NCBI GenBank assembly: GCA_011800805.1
Contig: MPNW01000069.1
Coordinates: 257,740 to 321,739, forward strand
Length of the DNA: 64,000 nucleotides
From: Hirudo medicinalis
Lineage: Eukaryota > Annelida > Clitellata > Hirudinida > Hirudinidae
Direction: 5' to 3'
This document shows positions 48,421 to 61,650 of the stretch, one piece after another. Numbering within the stretch: the stretch's first letter is position 1; every line of letters begins with the position of its first letter. The position numbers were made by a program, and so were the translations under genes. The notes under the pieces were generated by a model, which made no database searches, had not been told where the DNA came from, and saw only the letters and a program-made list of their open reading frames with translations.

Positions 48421-48724
48421 GAGATGGGTTGAAACAAGACTTTTAAATGTCATGCAATTAGTTTTAAATTGTGCTCAAATCGAAAGACGAGGTTTTTGCA
48501 CCGAGGTTGGAATTGTTTCAGATGAGAAGAGTTGGAAACGTTCCCGACGATCACAATTACGATGTCATTGCAATCGTCATCAATATCGGCGTGATGATAA
48601 TCATCTCTAATTGTGACGTCACCATCGTCAAGACCATCATCGTCGTAATCACCGTAATTATTAAGATTATCATTTCGTTTGAATGGAAATTGTCTTGGCA
48701 CCAGGAAAATGAAATGCGAAAGAA

Positions 48725-48755
48725 TGACTGATGATAATGATGATGATGATAATGG

Positions 48756-48786
<31 letters not shown>

Positions 48787-48805
48787 AATGATGATGATGA
48801 TGATA
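48725..48805 (+). repeat. (GAT)n microsatellite
   Basis: GATGAT runs with GATAAT and GGTGAT interruptions. Confidence 0.95.
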
Positions 48806-48844
48806 AACATTTCACCTGGGATTGAAATTATTATTAATGATAAT

Positions 48845-49005
48845 GTTGTCATCAATAATAATATTGTCATTAATAATAATATTGTCATTAATAATAATAT
48901 TGTCATTAATAATAATATTGTCATTAATAATGATATTGTCATTATTAATAATATTGTCATTAATAATAATATTGTCATTAATAATAATATTGTCATTATT
49001 ATTAC
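48845..49005 (+). repeat. 18-bp tandem repeat GTCATTAATAATAATATT
   Basis: About nine units with few substitutions (GTCATCAAT, AATGATATT, GTCATTATTAAT). The 18-bp period equals six codons and explains the long Ile/Asn/Val frames on both strands. Confidence 0.95.
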
Positions 49006-49293
49006 TGTTGTTATTATTGCAATTATTAATATTAATAATATTATTATTTAGAATAATTACTCTGGAAATTATGGTTCAGGTTTCGATATAAAAAGCATTC
49101 CAACACGTAATAACGGAATTCTCATCATGGAGAACCTGGAGGAACGCAATAAATAAATAAATAAATTAATTAATAAATAAATAAATAAATAAATAAATAC
49201 GTTAATTAATCAATAATAAATTGATGCTCCACTATTGAGAGCCAATCCACAACAACTATGTTAGTAACAAAAACTGATGAACTAAGCCTATTA

Positions 49294-49297
49294 TGAC

Positions 49298-49337
<40 letters not shown>

Positions 49338-49352
49338 TCGATGATGATGTCG
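49294..49352 (+). repeat. (GAT)n microsatellite
   Basis: Pure GAT/TGA triplets with two TCGATGATG interruptions at the end. Confidence 0.95.
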
Positions 49353-49675
49353 ATAGATTTAATAATGTTTCTTTCTTGCAAGTGAACCTCGTTGCAACAC
49401 GATCTTTCTCGGAAGAATGAATTTTTGGCCAACAACATCTTCAAATAATCATAACATTTATTTGACAAGAATTATGATGAATATTGATAGGTGTGCAAAT
49501 ACTCGCAACTATAATTTTAGTAAAAGATTGCTACAAATTATTTGAATTGTATTTTGCTTGTAATAAAAAATAAGAAATTACTGATGCGATTGAACGAAGT
49601 TTCACGACAATCACTCACACAACCACACTTAAGCAACCACTATATATATAATTAACTATAAATATTATAACTATA

Positions 49676-49759
49676 ACAACAACAACAACAACAACAACGA
49701 CAACAACGACGACGACGACGACAACAGCAACTACAACAACGATGATGATGATGATGATG

Positions 49760-49793
<34 letters not shown>

Positions 49794-49815
49794 CAACAAC
49801 AGCAATAATAATAGT
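49676..49815 (+). repeat. Compound triplet microsatellite CAA-CGA-GAT-AAT-CAA
   Basis: Successive blocks of CAA, CGA/CAA, GAT, AAT and CAA triplets. All blocks stay in one triplet phase, as if they arose by stepwise mutation within one array. Confidence 0.9.
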
Positions 49816-50883
49816 GTGACTGTTGTTCTTGTCATTGGCAGCGGCTCTCCAGTACAATTTTTAAAGGCAGTAAGAAGAAATGATTTCCACAGGTTTAATG
49901 GAGAGCATGCTCTTGAATCAATATGGACGTCATATTTCCATCATCGCCATTGCATGGATATTCTTTCCAATCCTCTTACTCCTCTTCCTCATCATCATCA
50001 TTCGTCATCACAATCGTCATCATAATCACAGCTGTATTCTTACTCGTATTGTTCGTCCTAGTCATTAAAATTTATAGCAGATTACTCTGCTTAAATAAGA
50101 AGTTATTTCACCAGTCAAATGCGAGTGACGATGATGACAATGATTACGAATGATGACGATGACAACAACTGCGATGACTTAGATGATGAAGATGATGATG
50201 ATGATGATGACGATGACGATGACGATAAAGAAGGAGCAGCGTAGAGAGATTACAAGTGGAGGGCATATTAGCACCCTGAAGTGGTTCGAGTCAGGTCTTG
50301 AACTCAGTGACTCGAGATGAGGACTGGTACAACTTCCCTTATTGGCTCCAACCTGCAGGAGGCTTACTTCGAAGTTGTGTCTTGAATAATTTCAAACTCA
50401 GCTCGTGCAATGTTTGTTCGGCACAAAAAATTTCATCTCACACGTGTTACACATTCACAGACTCGCAAAGGCACGCAGACAGGCTTAAATCAGGCTTAAA
50501 CATCACATATCCCTTATTTGGATGAACTCTACAACGGGGGTCAAACACCCATGCTACGTACGGATGAGGAAGAAATGTTTAAAATTGGTCACGTTCAAAT
50601 TCCATTATTAATTCCAAAAGATGGGATTATTCTCTCCATGCATTTGTTTTATTTTATTTGTTTTTTAATTTAATTTTATTTTATTTTATTGATATTATTT
50701 CACGAATGAAACACACGGACGTCTGTGACTGACGATTGTTTGTGGTTATGAATACATTCCGACCTTTGTACGTGAATCTTTTCTCGATGTCAGATTTTCA
50801 CACTCATGAAGTCCCAAGACGTAGGATTGCAATTTGTTCTCCTCGTCCTCTGTTAAGATTGTTGGAAGCGGGGCACATAGCCA

Positions 50884-50985
50884 CAGTTGATGATGATGAT
50901 GATGACTATGATGACGATGATTATGATGATGATAATTATGATGACGATGATTATGATGACGATGACGTCGATGATGATGAGGGTT
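50884..50985 (+). repeat. GATGACGATGATTAT-type repeat
   Basis: A 15-bp imperfect repeat (GATTATGATGACGAT) inside a GAT-rich run. Another GAT run lies at 50185-50225. Confidence 0.85.
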
Positions 50986-51389
50986 GTCATGGGTGAGTGG
51001 GCTGTTTCTAGGGTGGTGCCGGTGTCGAGAGAGCACACTACTATTCACCAATCTCGACTGGTCTTGATGATCGAATGACGCGGGAAACCTCTGCAAGGCG
51101 ATCGATGGATTGTTGGATGAAAAATTCATGAGCAACTCGTAAGTCATCCGGGACCTCATCATCAGCGCATAACAAGCCCCAATCGATCCTGCATTCCCAT
51201 CGATGGACCGCCTACAACAAGACCTCTCTCAGTCCATGTAACCACCACAGGGGTGACAGGTCAGACCACGGAGACGACCCTAGGCCGTGGCTCGCAGACG
51301 CATTTATCGACTTTTAATGCTTCCAAAAACGTCCAATCCCATTTTATATTGCAGTGTGAAGTAATAGGGGAGGTAATTATTGGGGGAAT

Positions 51390-51560
51390 GATGGTGACAT
51401 TGATGGTAATGATGATGGTGACATTGATGGTGATGATGATGATGATGATGATGATGATGACATTGATGGTGATGATGATGATGATGGTGACATTGATGGT
51501 GATGATGATGATGACATTGATGGTGATGATGATGATGGTGATTGTGATGATTTGATGGTG
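51390..51560 (+). repeat. ATGGTGACATTGATGGTGATG interspersed GAT repeat
   Basis: GATGAT runs of variable length separated by GACATTGATGGT, at least six times. A related GAC/GAT run with CATCGGGAATGATGG units follows at 51655-51760. Confidence 0.9.
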
Positions 51561-52430
51561 ATGTTTGTAGAATAAGTGACAATGAGTCTTAAGGTAATTG
51601 GAGTGACAACAATTAGAACGCATGCCGAGTTGAGCCCAATAACGTAATACAGATTGATGACGACGACGACGACGACGATGATGATGATGACATCGGGAAT
51701 GATGGAGATGTTGATGATGATGACGTCGGGAATGGTGGTGATGATTCTGATGAATGGTGATAGGACCGTCGACCGACCGAAGTAGTGGAAGAAACGAAAG
51801 TGATGGAAAGAAATTCCGTGAATTTCCGACTCAATGGAAAAGACTTGTTCCTCCAGTGGTTGAAAAGTTTTTAAAGCCGCTCGGAGCGCCGGTAATGGAG
51901 CGTCCTTTACCTGGAAAGAAGAACTGGAAGCATCATTTCTGAGGAAGGGAAATGACCGTAAGATGGAGACAGGAAATGGCGGAGCTTCGATGTAAACTAA
52001 GAGGCAGGTGGGCGATTTTTGGATTGACGTCAACTGATGGTGGATGCTGAAATCAGAAAAGAAATGAGAAAAGAAATGATGAGACATGGTGGTCGGGGTT
52101 TGAGACATTTATTAAGTTGAAGCATCCTTTTTATCACGGAAATGCTGGAGGGAATGCGGAAATGAGCAATGATGATGGATGGAAGGGATGACGACGACGA
52201 CGATGACGATGATGATGTTGGTCTCCAGGATGTTGACGAGTGGAGTAAGATCGGAAGGTTGAAGACGTGCAGGATCGTGGAGTGATGGATGGTGATGCTG
52301 GGAGGAGTGGAATTCACCAACCATTCACAAATATCTGTCGTTATGCATTAAAGTTCACAATTTGTTACTTATTTGTCAATGGATTATTAACAATGAAAGG
52401 TGTTTAATTTTCAAACATGGTGCTCTTCTT

Positions 52431-52793
52431 AACAATAGGTTATCATGTTAACAATATGCTTATCATGTTAACAATATGCTTATCATGTTAACAATATGCT
52501 TATCATGTTAACAATAGGTTATCATGTTAACAATATGCTTATCATGTTAACAATATGCTTATCATGTTAACAATATGCTTATCATGTTAACAATATGCTT
52601 ATCATGTTAACAATAGGTTATCATGTTAACAATATGCTTATCATGTTAACAATAGGTTATCATGTTAACAATATGCTTATCATGTTAACAATATGTTTAT
52701 CATGTTAACAATATGCTTATCATGTTAACAATATGCTTATCATGTTAACAATAGGTTATCATGTTAACAATATGCTTATCATGTTAACAATAT
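52431..52793 (+). repeat. 19/20-bp minisatellite, 18 copies
   Basis: Core ATCATGTTAACAAT repeated 18 times. The linker is either ATGCTT (20-bp unit) or AGGTT (19-bp unit), plus one ATGTTT. The two unit types are interspersed and not blocked. Each core contains the palindrome GTTAAC. Confidence 0.97.
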
Positions 52794-53157
52794 TCTCGAT
52801 AATAAAACGCCACAAATGCATTCGATTCATTTACAAATTCTCGAAATGAATTTATTTCAATTCAAATCAACCCCGCTTAATTGAAATAATTAAATAATTA
52901 ACCAAGACTTAATTGAACCAATTACGTCATCGTTTCAAATGCAACAACGAACCTGTCAACTCCTTCCTATCAAATAATTGACTTTAAAATATTTCGGAGT
53001 CTTTCATTTCATTCGTCGTACTGATGTCACGCCGGTTTGAATGTCATTTTGAATGTCATTTCACGGCTCAAGGTTCTGTGGCAGTCGATCACAGAAGAAG
53101 TCCTGTCAGGGTCTCATGATTTCATCTGGGTTTCATCAGCCAACAATTCTTTGAATG

Positions 53158-53158
53158 C

Positions 53159-53204
<46 letters not shown>
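53158..53204 (+). repeat. (ATG)n microsatellite
   Basis: About 15 uninterrupted ATG triplets. Confidence 0.95.
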
Positions 53205-53207
<3 letters not shown>

Positions 53208-53656
53208 ACAACTCATAACTATAACAGTAATTGTTAGTATTAATAATGTTACTGATAAACTCAATATATCACAGTAAAGTGAGTTGATAAATGTTTTCGT
53301 GCTAATTATTATTAAAACATAATTTTATGAATCTCCCCAAATGACATTCCAAACAGCAACAGCAGCGAAGAAATGGACAAATAATGATTCGCAAGACTTC
53401 AATGCAACTCGGCAGAACCAATTTTGCGCAAAATCTGAGATAAAAAAAGCACTAAGTGAGGCAAATGAAAATATTATATTTTATATTACAAATTAAATCA
53501 GAAATACATTGCAATTCACTTGGATCGACTTTTAGAAATTCATCGAATACTTGAGAAAGAAAAGAAAGCATTTTCAGTTTATTCTTTCGGTAAACTTCCT
53601 GAAAAACATCGTAAGTACGTGTTGGACGGGAGTTCTGGGGTCTCCGAGTGTGGAAT

Positions 53657-53736
53657 GAGGAAGAAGAAGAAGAAGAAGAAGAAGAAGAAGAATAAAAGAA
53701 GAAGAAGAAGAAGAAGAAGAAGAAGAAGAATAAGAA

Positions 53737-53768
<32 letters not shown>

Positions 53769-53792
53769 GGAGGAGGAGGAGGAGGAGGAGGA
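53657..53792 (+). repeat. GAA/GGA purine-only tract
   Basis: About 135 bp almost free of pyrimidines on the plus strand, mostly AGA triplets followed by GGA triplets. A polypurine-polypyrimidine tract of this length can form triplex DNA (general knowledge). The Lys/Arg frame over it is not a gene. Confidence 0.9.
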
Positions 53793-54175
53793 AGAGGATT
53801 AGATGGCGTGCTTTATCTGGGGCCCCCATCCGACCCCAGCCTGGAAGTTTTGGTTAAGCAAGACGAACAACTAACCGATCCACAAATCGTCCAGTAGGAT
53901 GAGATCAACCGATAAATTCCTTTCGCGAATTGCCCGACTTGAAAGAGAGAATGGTTAGGAAGAATTCTGACGCAGGATGGAGCTGGAGATGATTGCCACC
54001 TCCGACCGAGGGCGGAATGAAGTTCCCCTTGGGGCTCACATCACGTGACCATGATTCGGAATCATTGATTCCAAATTGTTTCCGACCGGAGAATTAAAGT
54101 TTCATCGGAGATGAAAACATTTCTGCGTTACCAAGGCAACGGTCTTTAATGATTTTGTTGTTTTGCCGACAGGAA

Positions 54176-56052
54176 ATGGAGGAGTTGAAGGTTGAAAGGC
54201 AGAAATCAAGTCGACGTCGTCTTCGAATTTGTGGACTTTTCCTCATCTCCATCTGCTCTCCTTGTTTTGCAGGTCTGCCTTTCTTTTAATACTTTTATAT
54301 TTTTTTAATTTTTTATTTGTGAACTTTTTAGCTTTGGATTTAGTGAATGTTTTTGACACCATGTCATTCTCGTGGCCTTTCTAAAAGGTTACGTTTTCAT
54401 GTCTCAAATGATGTCAATCCGAAAGAAAATTAGTTTTATGGCTCCCGTTTCGATTAGTTGAAATAAACATTTGAACAATTTGAGTAATTAAAATAAAATT
54501 GTAAAATAATTGAAATGGTCCGTTGGCGCCAAGAATGCCATTAAGCAACTTGAATCAGCAGACGAGAGAAGTCGTTTTATTGCTCGTGTTTTTCGTGCAA
54601 TTTTTTAACGGAACTTTTGTTAAAACACATTTTGTTGAATTATAATAAATTACTTGATTAATTTTATGAAAACTAATAATTAATCAATCAACTGAGATTA
54701 CCTGGCAAAAAAATCGACACCACACAGGTGAAGTGTGCTTTATGAGTGCAATTCCTGTAATTACTCCTGTAAATTCTTTCGCTTGGCGCCTCAGTAAAAC
54801 AAAGAGCTTCATTTTCAGCAAAATAAGCAGACGACGTTTAATTTTTTTATGACCTTAAAATACCTGTGACCTTGACTTTAGACAACCTTGAAATTGTTGC
54901 AACCCCGGGCCTGTTCGAATTCCGAAGTATTAGATTAAATTTTAAATTCTGTTTGTCAAACATCGTTATTTTGAGTCCTTTTTTGACCTTTTCTCAATTG
55001 ACGTCATTTCACTAATTGTTGGTGCTCAAGGGTAAATTCTAAAGTTCAGCCGAATGAAAAATAAATGCGAAAATAGTTTTCTCACACTTTAATTTGAAGC
55101 AACATTCACCTGAAGATATGGAAAATCCCGCTCGTTTAAACCCAGAACGAACTTATTGAGAATTGTTTGGAAAGGGAAAAATGTTTCATTAATAGTCATG
55201 AATAAAATATGCGCTCGACAACAGAGCAAAATGATGGATAGCCGATCGTTTTGAACTGCCGGTGACCGGGTTGATGTGTCGAGAGATATCTTGGCCCTCC
55301 ATCAGTCCCCTCTGAATAATGTTCTCATTTATTGAGAAATTATGTCCCTAATTTCGTAGCCTCCACAATAAAGTTCCTCCCAGGACTGCGTCATTTTTCC
55401 ACGCCACTTCTGACGTTTCAAACCGGCATTAATTCATGGAGCTGGAGAGCCCGAGCAAGCTGCTTGTTCCTAATCTCTGGTTGTCTGAAAATTTGTCTCG
55501 AGATGTTTGAAGTCAAAAATTAAACCTTGAGCCTGGTGATTCATCTTGAACTGCGAGTTTCCACTCAAACATTTATGCAACGCGAGCAAATGCTGATTTT
55601 GAATCATCATCGTGTCCGAGCCAAGATAGTGGAATCTCTCGTCACTTTGAGACGGTCATAAATCTTCCATTCCGAACACCCTGAGGAGGAGTGGAAAGGC
55701 TCTTTATGGAGGCATGAATATGCATCCCCCGTAAATGGCTGTGCGACAATTCGCTACTATTTATTGCTCCACAGCCTTGTATCCAGCCGGAATAATTTTT
55801 CTAATGGAAGCAATATATACCAGGCTTGTCCAAATATCACCGACAACACTGGCTGTATCTTATTTTGATACATTTGCTTGAATAAACACATATGTTTAAT
55901 ATCACAATAATGTTGTATGTTATTTGTAATTAATTGAAATATATTTAAATGCAAGTAATAATAATAACTAAACAACATCAGCAGCAGCAATAACACCAAC
56001 AACAACAAAAACAATGACAATAATAATAATAATAATAAAAATAAAAAATAAA

Positions 56053-56083
<31 letters not shown>

Positions 56084-58567
56084 GTAATAATGAGCTGATT
56101 CAAATTAATCACGCCACAGAAATATTTTATTAATAAAAAGTCACATTCAATCTTAATGTAACCATTTAAATGTTATTTATAATAATGTAATTGTAAGAAA
56201 CCGAAGGAAGGCTTGGAAGGAAGGTTTTGATGGAAGACTCTGTTCGTGCGGGGATCAGCGGCAAGAGTCCATTTGTCTCGCGTCTGAGGGCGAACTTGGC
56301 GTATCGACGAGGATGCCACGAGACGACCCTGCTGGAAAAATCGTGCTCATTAAAGGAGACAAGACGCATAGCTGGTGTCTTGTTTCTTTTCTTAACAAAA
56401 ATTTGATGAATTCGATTGCTTTCACGGCTTGTAAGGCGTTCCATTGAGGCTGGCATGAGATGAGAATGTAATTGGATTAAACGGGCACAAAGCGTTCAAT
56501 GATTGTCCGGGATTACATCCTCCTCCATCTCAATTCACGGACGTGGAAAGCAAACAGTGAAAGGTGCATGTCTCCACTTTCTGATGGAATCTCACTTGCA
56601 ACGCCAAGCTCGCCAACAAAGGAAGGAATTATTATATGAGGATTTTTTTCTTCTCATTTGCAACGATGATTACATTAATTTGGCAATCGAAATCATTTAA
56701 TAATTTCGTGTTTGAGTTTTTAGCACTTTGAAGAAATTAGAGCAGAGTCCACGACTCTCTTATCGAATTAAATCCACGCAATTCCAGGTGGTCGATTTTC
56801 AAAATGGAAAATCTCGGCGCAAAGTTTCCCTCTAATTTGTCCTAATGAACGCCGTACAGATCTCGAAGCGAGGTCAAGTGGCCGGCAAATTGAATCCTGA
56901 TTAATAAAGGCATTCCAATTGAAGCCTCGGAGGGTTATTTGGAAGAATGGAACGCAGTTGGGCGACCATGAATCGTTTGGACACATTCACGGATGGCAGG
57001 TGACTGAGCGGCGTTTGAAATGTTTGTTGCTTAATGCTTCGGACACGACACCATGTTGATCGATGACCAACACTTCCCTCTGGCAAGAAATTCTCAGGAA
57101 TTTCGCGAGATTTTTCATGGCCACCAAATTCGGAATCGAAAATCTTTCGCTTTTTCTTCAATCCTCTGCAATTTCAGTTCTCCTCTCATTTCGCGCTAGG
57201 CTGGAAACTTCCATGACATCTCTTGAAGATGGCAGATCAAATTATCTCCTCTATCGAACTATCGCTTTGTTATTTTTTGTTTGAAATGAAATGCCAAATA
57301 ATTCATGGATGCTCATCCGCACTTCAATTGTTCAACTGAAGTTTCCATTTCCACAGAACCGAAGGAATATTGCTTCCCGAAGTCCTTCAACGTGACGTGT
57401 CCAGAGTCGGATCAAGTCATCCTAATGACGTCGGCAAAATACGGCAGAATGGTTCGGGGTCAATGCGTGACCTCGGACTACTTTGTGGGTTGTTGGCAGG
57501 AGGTGCTCACCTACATGGACCACAAATGTTCCGGCAGAAACAGCTGCTTCCTCGGCATCCCTGACGCTGAGATGCACCAAATGCAGTCCTGTCCGAAAGA
57601 CCTTTTGGCGTACCTCGAAGCAGACTACGAATGCGTCAAAAGTGGGGGTTTTGACTTCTTTTAATTCTGTTATTTTTCATTTTCAGTCTTTCGCAAGGTT
57701 TAAATATCTTCTTCATTTTCACTCGAAACGAACGATTCGTTGGCTGCGCAGTTGGTGCATGCGATGAAATTAATAATTAAAATATTTTTTTTTATTTTAT
57801 TTAAAATTTCATTACTTTGTGTTTGTTTGAAACTTTTTAGTTTTTAATTGCTTCCAATTATCGCAGTTCACCTGAGTGCAAAGTTTATTCAAGAAAAAAG
57901 ACCTAAAAAGGCGCTTCAAACTTCGATGATTTATCATCAGTCCTTGAATTTGTAAACTTCTTAAAACATTAATTTAGCATATTTTAAAATAATATTTTCA
58001 TATAATTTAAAGTGCATGACAAATCTTTGTCCTACAATGTCAATATATATTGATATTAAATATTATTTTATTAATAATAATTAATAAGAAATTGAGCGAA
58101 ACACTAGTTATGATTTTAATGACTAGTTTCAATAACTGGCATTATTCAAATTTCTTCCATTTTCAGCTCAAGGCCTTCCGCCATCAGATGCCTGTCAAAG
58201 GGAAGCAATGGCTTTGGTACGTCTAACAGGCTCCTCACGAGGTTGGCTGTCAAGTTACGTGTCCTCAAATTCTGGTCCTGGATCTGATCACTGCCCTTGG
58301 GTCATCGTTCTGCACCGAGGACAAACTGTCAAGGTGCTTCATTTCACCCTAAGAAACCATTGGGTGGCTGGGTGGGTGGGTGGATGGAAGGATGGACGGA
58401 CGAAATTACATTATTTCAACTAAATAAGAAACCAATTTTCTTTTTATATGTAATAATATCAAAACTTCACCAACATTCTTAATAGAATCTGGCATCAGCA
58501 TTTAACAGCCTCCTTAGGATAACTCCAAGATTTGGGAAAAATAATCAACTTGTAGAATCTGAAAGCC

Positions 58568-58628
<61 letters not shown>

Positions 58629-58836
58629 GTTAATTTATAATGCGCCATTTGCATAGCGTCAGAGGCGCCAATGTTTAAAAAANAATAATAATAATAATGA
58701 TAATAATAATAATAATAATAATGATAATAATAATAATAATGATAATAATAATAATAATAATAATGATAACAATAGTTAAGTTGTAATGAGCCCTTTGCGC
58801 CTCTGCTTGAAGCGCAATTGTTGATGCAATTTGTTT

Positions 58837-58877
<41 letters not shown>

Positions 58878-61586
58878 TAATAATAATAATAATAATAATA
58901 TTCAAGATGAATCTTACAAAATCTTTAAATTCTTGTTATTTAATATGCCAGTACTTCTTTCATTTCTTTGAAGAGAAAGAGACGAAATAATGGATTAAAA
59001 ACAATTGCATCTTTTGTTTTATTCAGCGGAAAGTTTAATTATATTGAAAATTATACTTTTTTTTTAATGAATGAAATAAATAAATAAATATTTTTGAGAA
59101 TATTCAAAAATGTCGTCTCATTGGAGTTAATGCGTCTCCAGACATTTGCAAGTTCCTCACTGGAATGAAACTTCTTTATGCTTCCCTCAACTTTCCAATT
59201 GGGACTCCTGGAACAACAGAACACACAAAAATACCACTCACAAGTGGTGGACCCTACAGTGACATCAGCCAGCATCATCATTATTACTAGCATTGCCGTT
59301 CGCAATCATTATCATCACCATCTGGAATCGTTATCACCGTCTATCTCTATCTACAATCATCATGACCATCCTCTCTACCCATAATATAATCGCTACCATC
59401 ATCACCATCATCCACATTCATTACCAGGTATCATCATCACCACCATCCACAACAATTACCAGGTAATTATGGTAATTATTGTTATTACCATGTATCATCA
59501 TCACCACCATCCACAATAATTGCCATCATTACTATGCCTCCACCATCACCACCGTACATAATTCTAACCACTACCCTTGACATACTCCTTCTCTGGGCAT
59601 CATCGGTCTCCTTCCCCAACTCCTCTTCTCCAGGTGTGAACGGTGAATCCTCGCCAAGACTTCAGCGGTTGATTTGTTTGCCCCGAATGGAATCTTGAAT
59701 GCACATGCTGGAGTTCTTTGCATCCAGTGCACGGGAAACCCCTAATTCCGAACCTTTCCTTGGAAAGGACACCTGCTAATTTCTCGAGGTTTTCCGAGTA
59801 AACCCGCGTCACGCCTGTCACCGATAAGCAACCATTTGCTTCGTCTGATTTGTGCTTCTCTCGCTCCTTCCAAGCTGACGGTCACGTTTAACTCGGCGTA
59901 TATTTTTGTTGTTTTTGTGGCTTTTTTTAGCTTTGTGGACGATTGTTTGGTCGAGATGCTTTGGTCGGTTGAAATGTTTTGGTCGGTTGAAATGTTTTGG
60001 ATGGTTGAAATGGTTTGGTCGGTTGAAATGTTTTAGATGATTGAAATGTTTTTGTTGGTTATGAAGTAAATTATTGCTTTCCTTTTGTAAATACCACTTG
60101 TCGATGTCGATGTTATTGTTGTTGTTGTTGTTCGTAAATTCTTGAAGTCGATTTGTTGTTTCGGATATTTTCATTTTGAATATCTTTGAGTTGCTGACAA
60201 TTTTATATGAAAAGTAGGTTATTGTTTCAAGAGCTTCGTTAAGAAATTGAATTAAAACGACTCACTCAATTCACGACTCCAAGCATTTGAGCGATAATTC
60301 GACGAAACAAAACGAAAATTGGCATAATTTTTAGAGTAATTGGAACTTTCATCGGAAAGACGCGATTGTTGTCGCCTCATTGTTGGATGTTTTGTTGGAT
60401 GCATTTTTGGATGTATTTTTGATGTATTATTGGATGCATTATGTATTGTTATGTATTGTTGGAAGCATTGTCGGGTGCTTTGTTGGATGCATTGCTGGAT
60501 GTTTATTCGCAGGAGGACGTTCCACCTCCTGTGCACTTCAGCACCCAATTCTGGATAAATAACAGAATGGGATAAAACAAAATGTCTTCCATGTTTATAG
60601 TCTCATAAATTCTTGCAAAGTCCCATCGAATGCTCGAAGCATTTAAATGGAGTCATTTCGAACCTGCACCATCTCCGCGATTAACAGATGCATTGCATCC
60701 ATGAACCTCATTCGCCTCTTGTTAGAATTTCATTCCTCCAGGATTTTAAGGGTTGATTCTTCTTTTAAGGGTTAATTCTTCTTGTTTTATTCTCGTGTTT
60801 GTTTCTCACAATTATTCTTTACGACGAAAAACTGTTTGCAAGGAAAAGTCAAAAGGTTCAAAGGAGGAGTTTTATATTTTTTCCGTTTCAAGTTCTCTTT
60901 TTGCTTGTTCGAGCGAAAATGCTCTCCTTGTTGATGTGACTATGACCTAATGACGTCATCCTGTGATCTCGAGATGACTCCTCCTCCTCGATTGTTTCAA
61001 CCATCCCTTCATCTGGACGTAGTGAGGTCGTAGTTAATTAATTCATTTACTAATTGAACTTTGTGCAATTTAAAGTTTATAAATTACCCTAGCATTCGTT
61101 ACACCGGAAATAATGCGTAAACAGATTGGCGAAGCAAAGGTACTTTTCAAGGAATTAAGCTATGATCACATTCATTAGGCATGGAAATTGTAATTGTCAT
61201 GAAATATTCCGTGAAATGTCACGGAAATGTCACGGAATATTTCACATCGTACGATTAGAATAATGCAGCATTTCCCATTTATCGTCCAAACGTCCAGTGA
61301 AGTTTATTTATGACTGAATAAAATATTTAACAAAGTTTTTTCTTTGCCAAAGGGAAACTTTTTGTTTTTTGTTGATATCTTATCGTAGCATTTAATACGC
61401 CACAAGTCAATATAACATAATCTAATAATATTATAATGACAATAATAACAATAATATTAATAATTATTAGAAATATTATTATTATAATATTAAATTAATT
61501 AAATAAAATAACATAAATTATGTAAACAATATTATATAACTAATGTTCTTCTTCTTCTTATTATTATTAATATTATTAGTATTATT

Positions 61587-61650
<64 letters not shown>

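Larger units (their letters stand above)
45431..54175. other. Large satellite-rich intergenic region
   Basis: Nearly 9 kb with no gene that I can support. It holds many simple repeats: TGTGAT-type (45955-46060), CAA (46780-46920), ATCATATC words (48090-48175), and the arrays listed below. The long frames here translate to runs of one or two residues (Asn/Gln, Met, Asp, His, Ile) and follow from the repeats. An ATG directly before GTGAGT at 47763-47768 could be an exon end but has no support. Confidence 0.6.

Noticed and set aside
48670..49091. Met/Leu/Ile/Asn-rich frames resembling membrane proteins
   Set aside because: 18-bp and GAT tandem repeats explain them completely.
49880..50068. Possible signal-anchor exon (SIIAIAWIFFPILLLLFLIIII) as first exon of the SUEL/CUB gene
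   Set aside because: The hydrophobic run comes from an ATC/CTC-rich repeat, and no phase-1 donor fits well. The exon at 54176-54272 gives a proper signal peptide in the right phase.
51261..52324. Overlapping minus-strand frames up to 243 codons with Ser/His/Ile runs
   Set aside because: Mostly GAT/GAC microsatellite translated on the opposite strand; the non-repeat ends show no family resemblance.
53452..53897. 125-codon frames on both strands rich in Lys/Arg or Phe/Ser
   Set aside because: Most of their length is the GAA/GGA tract; no domain outside it.
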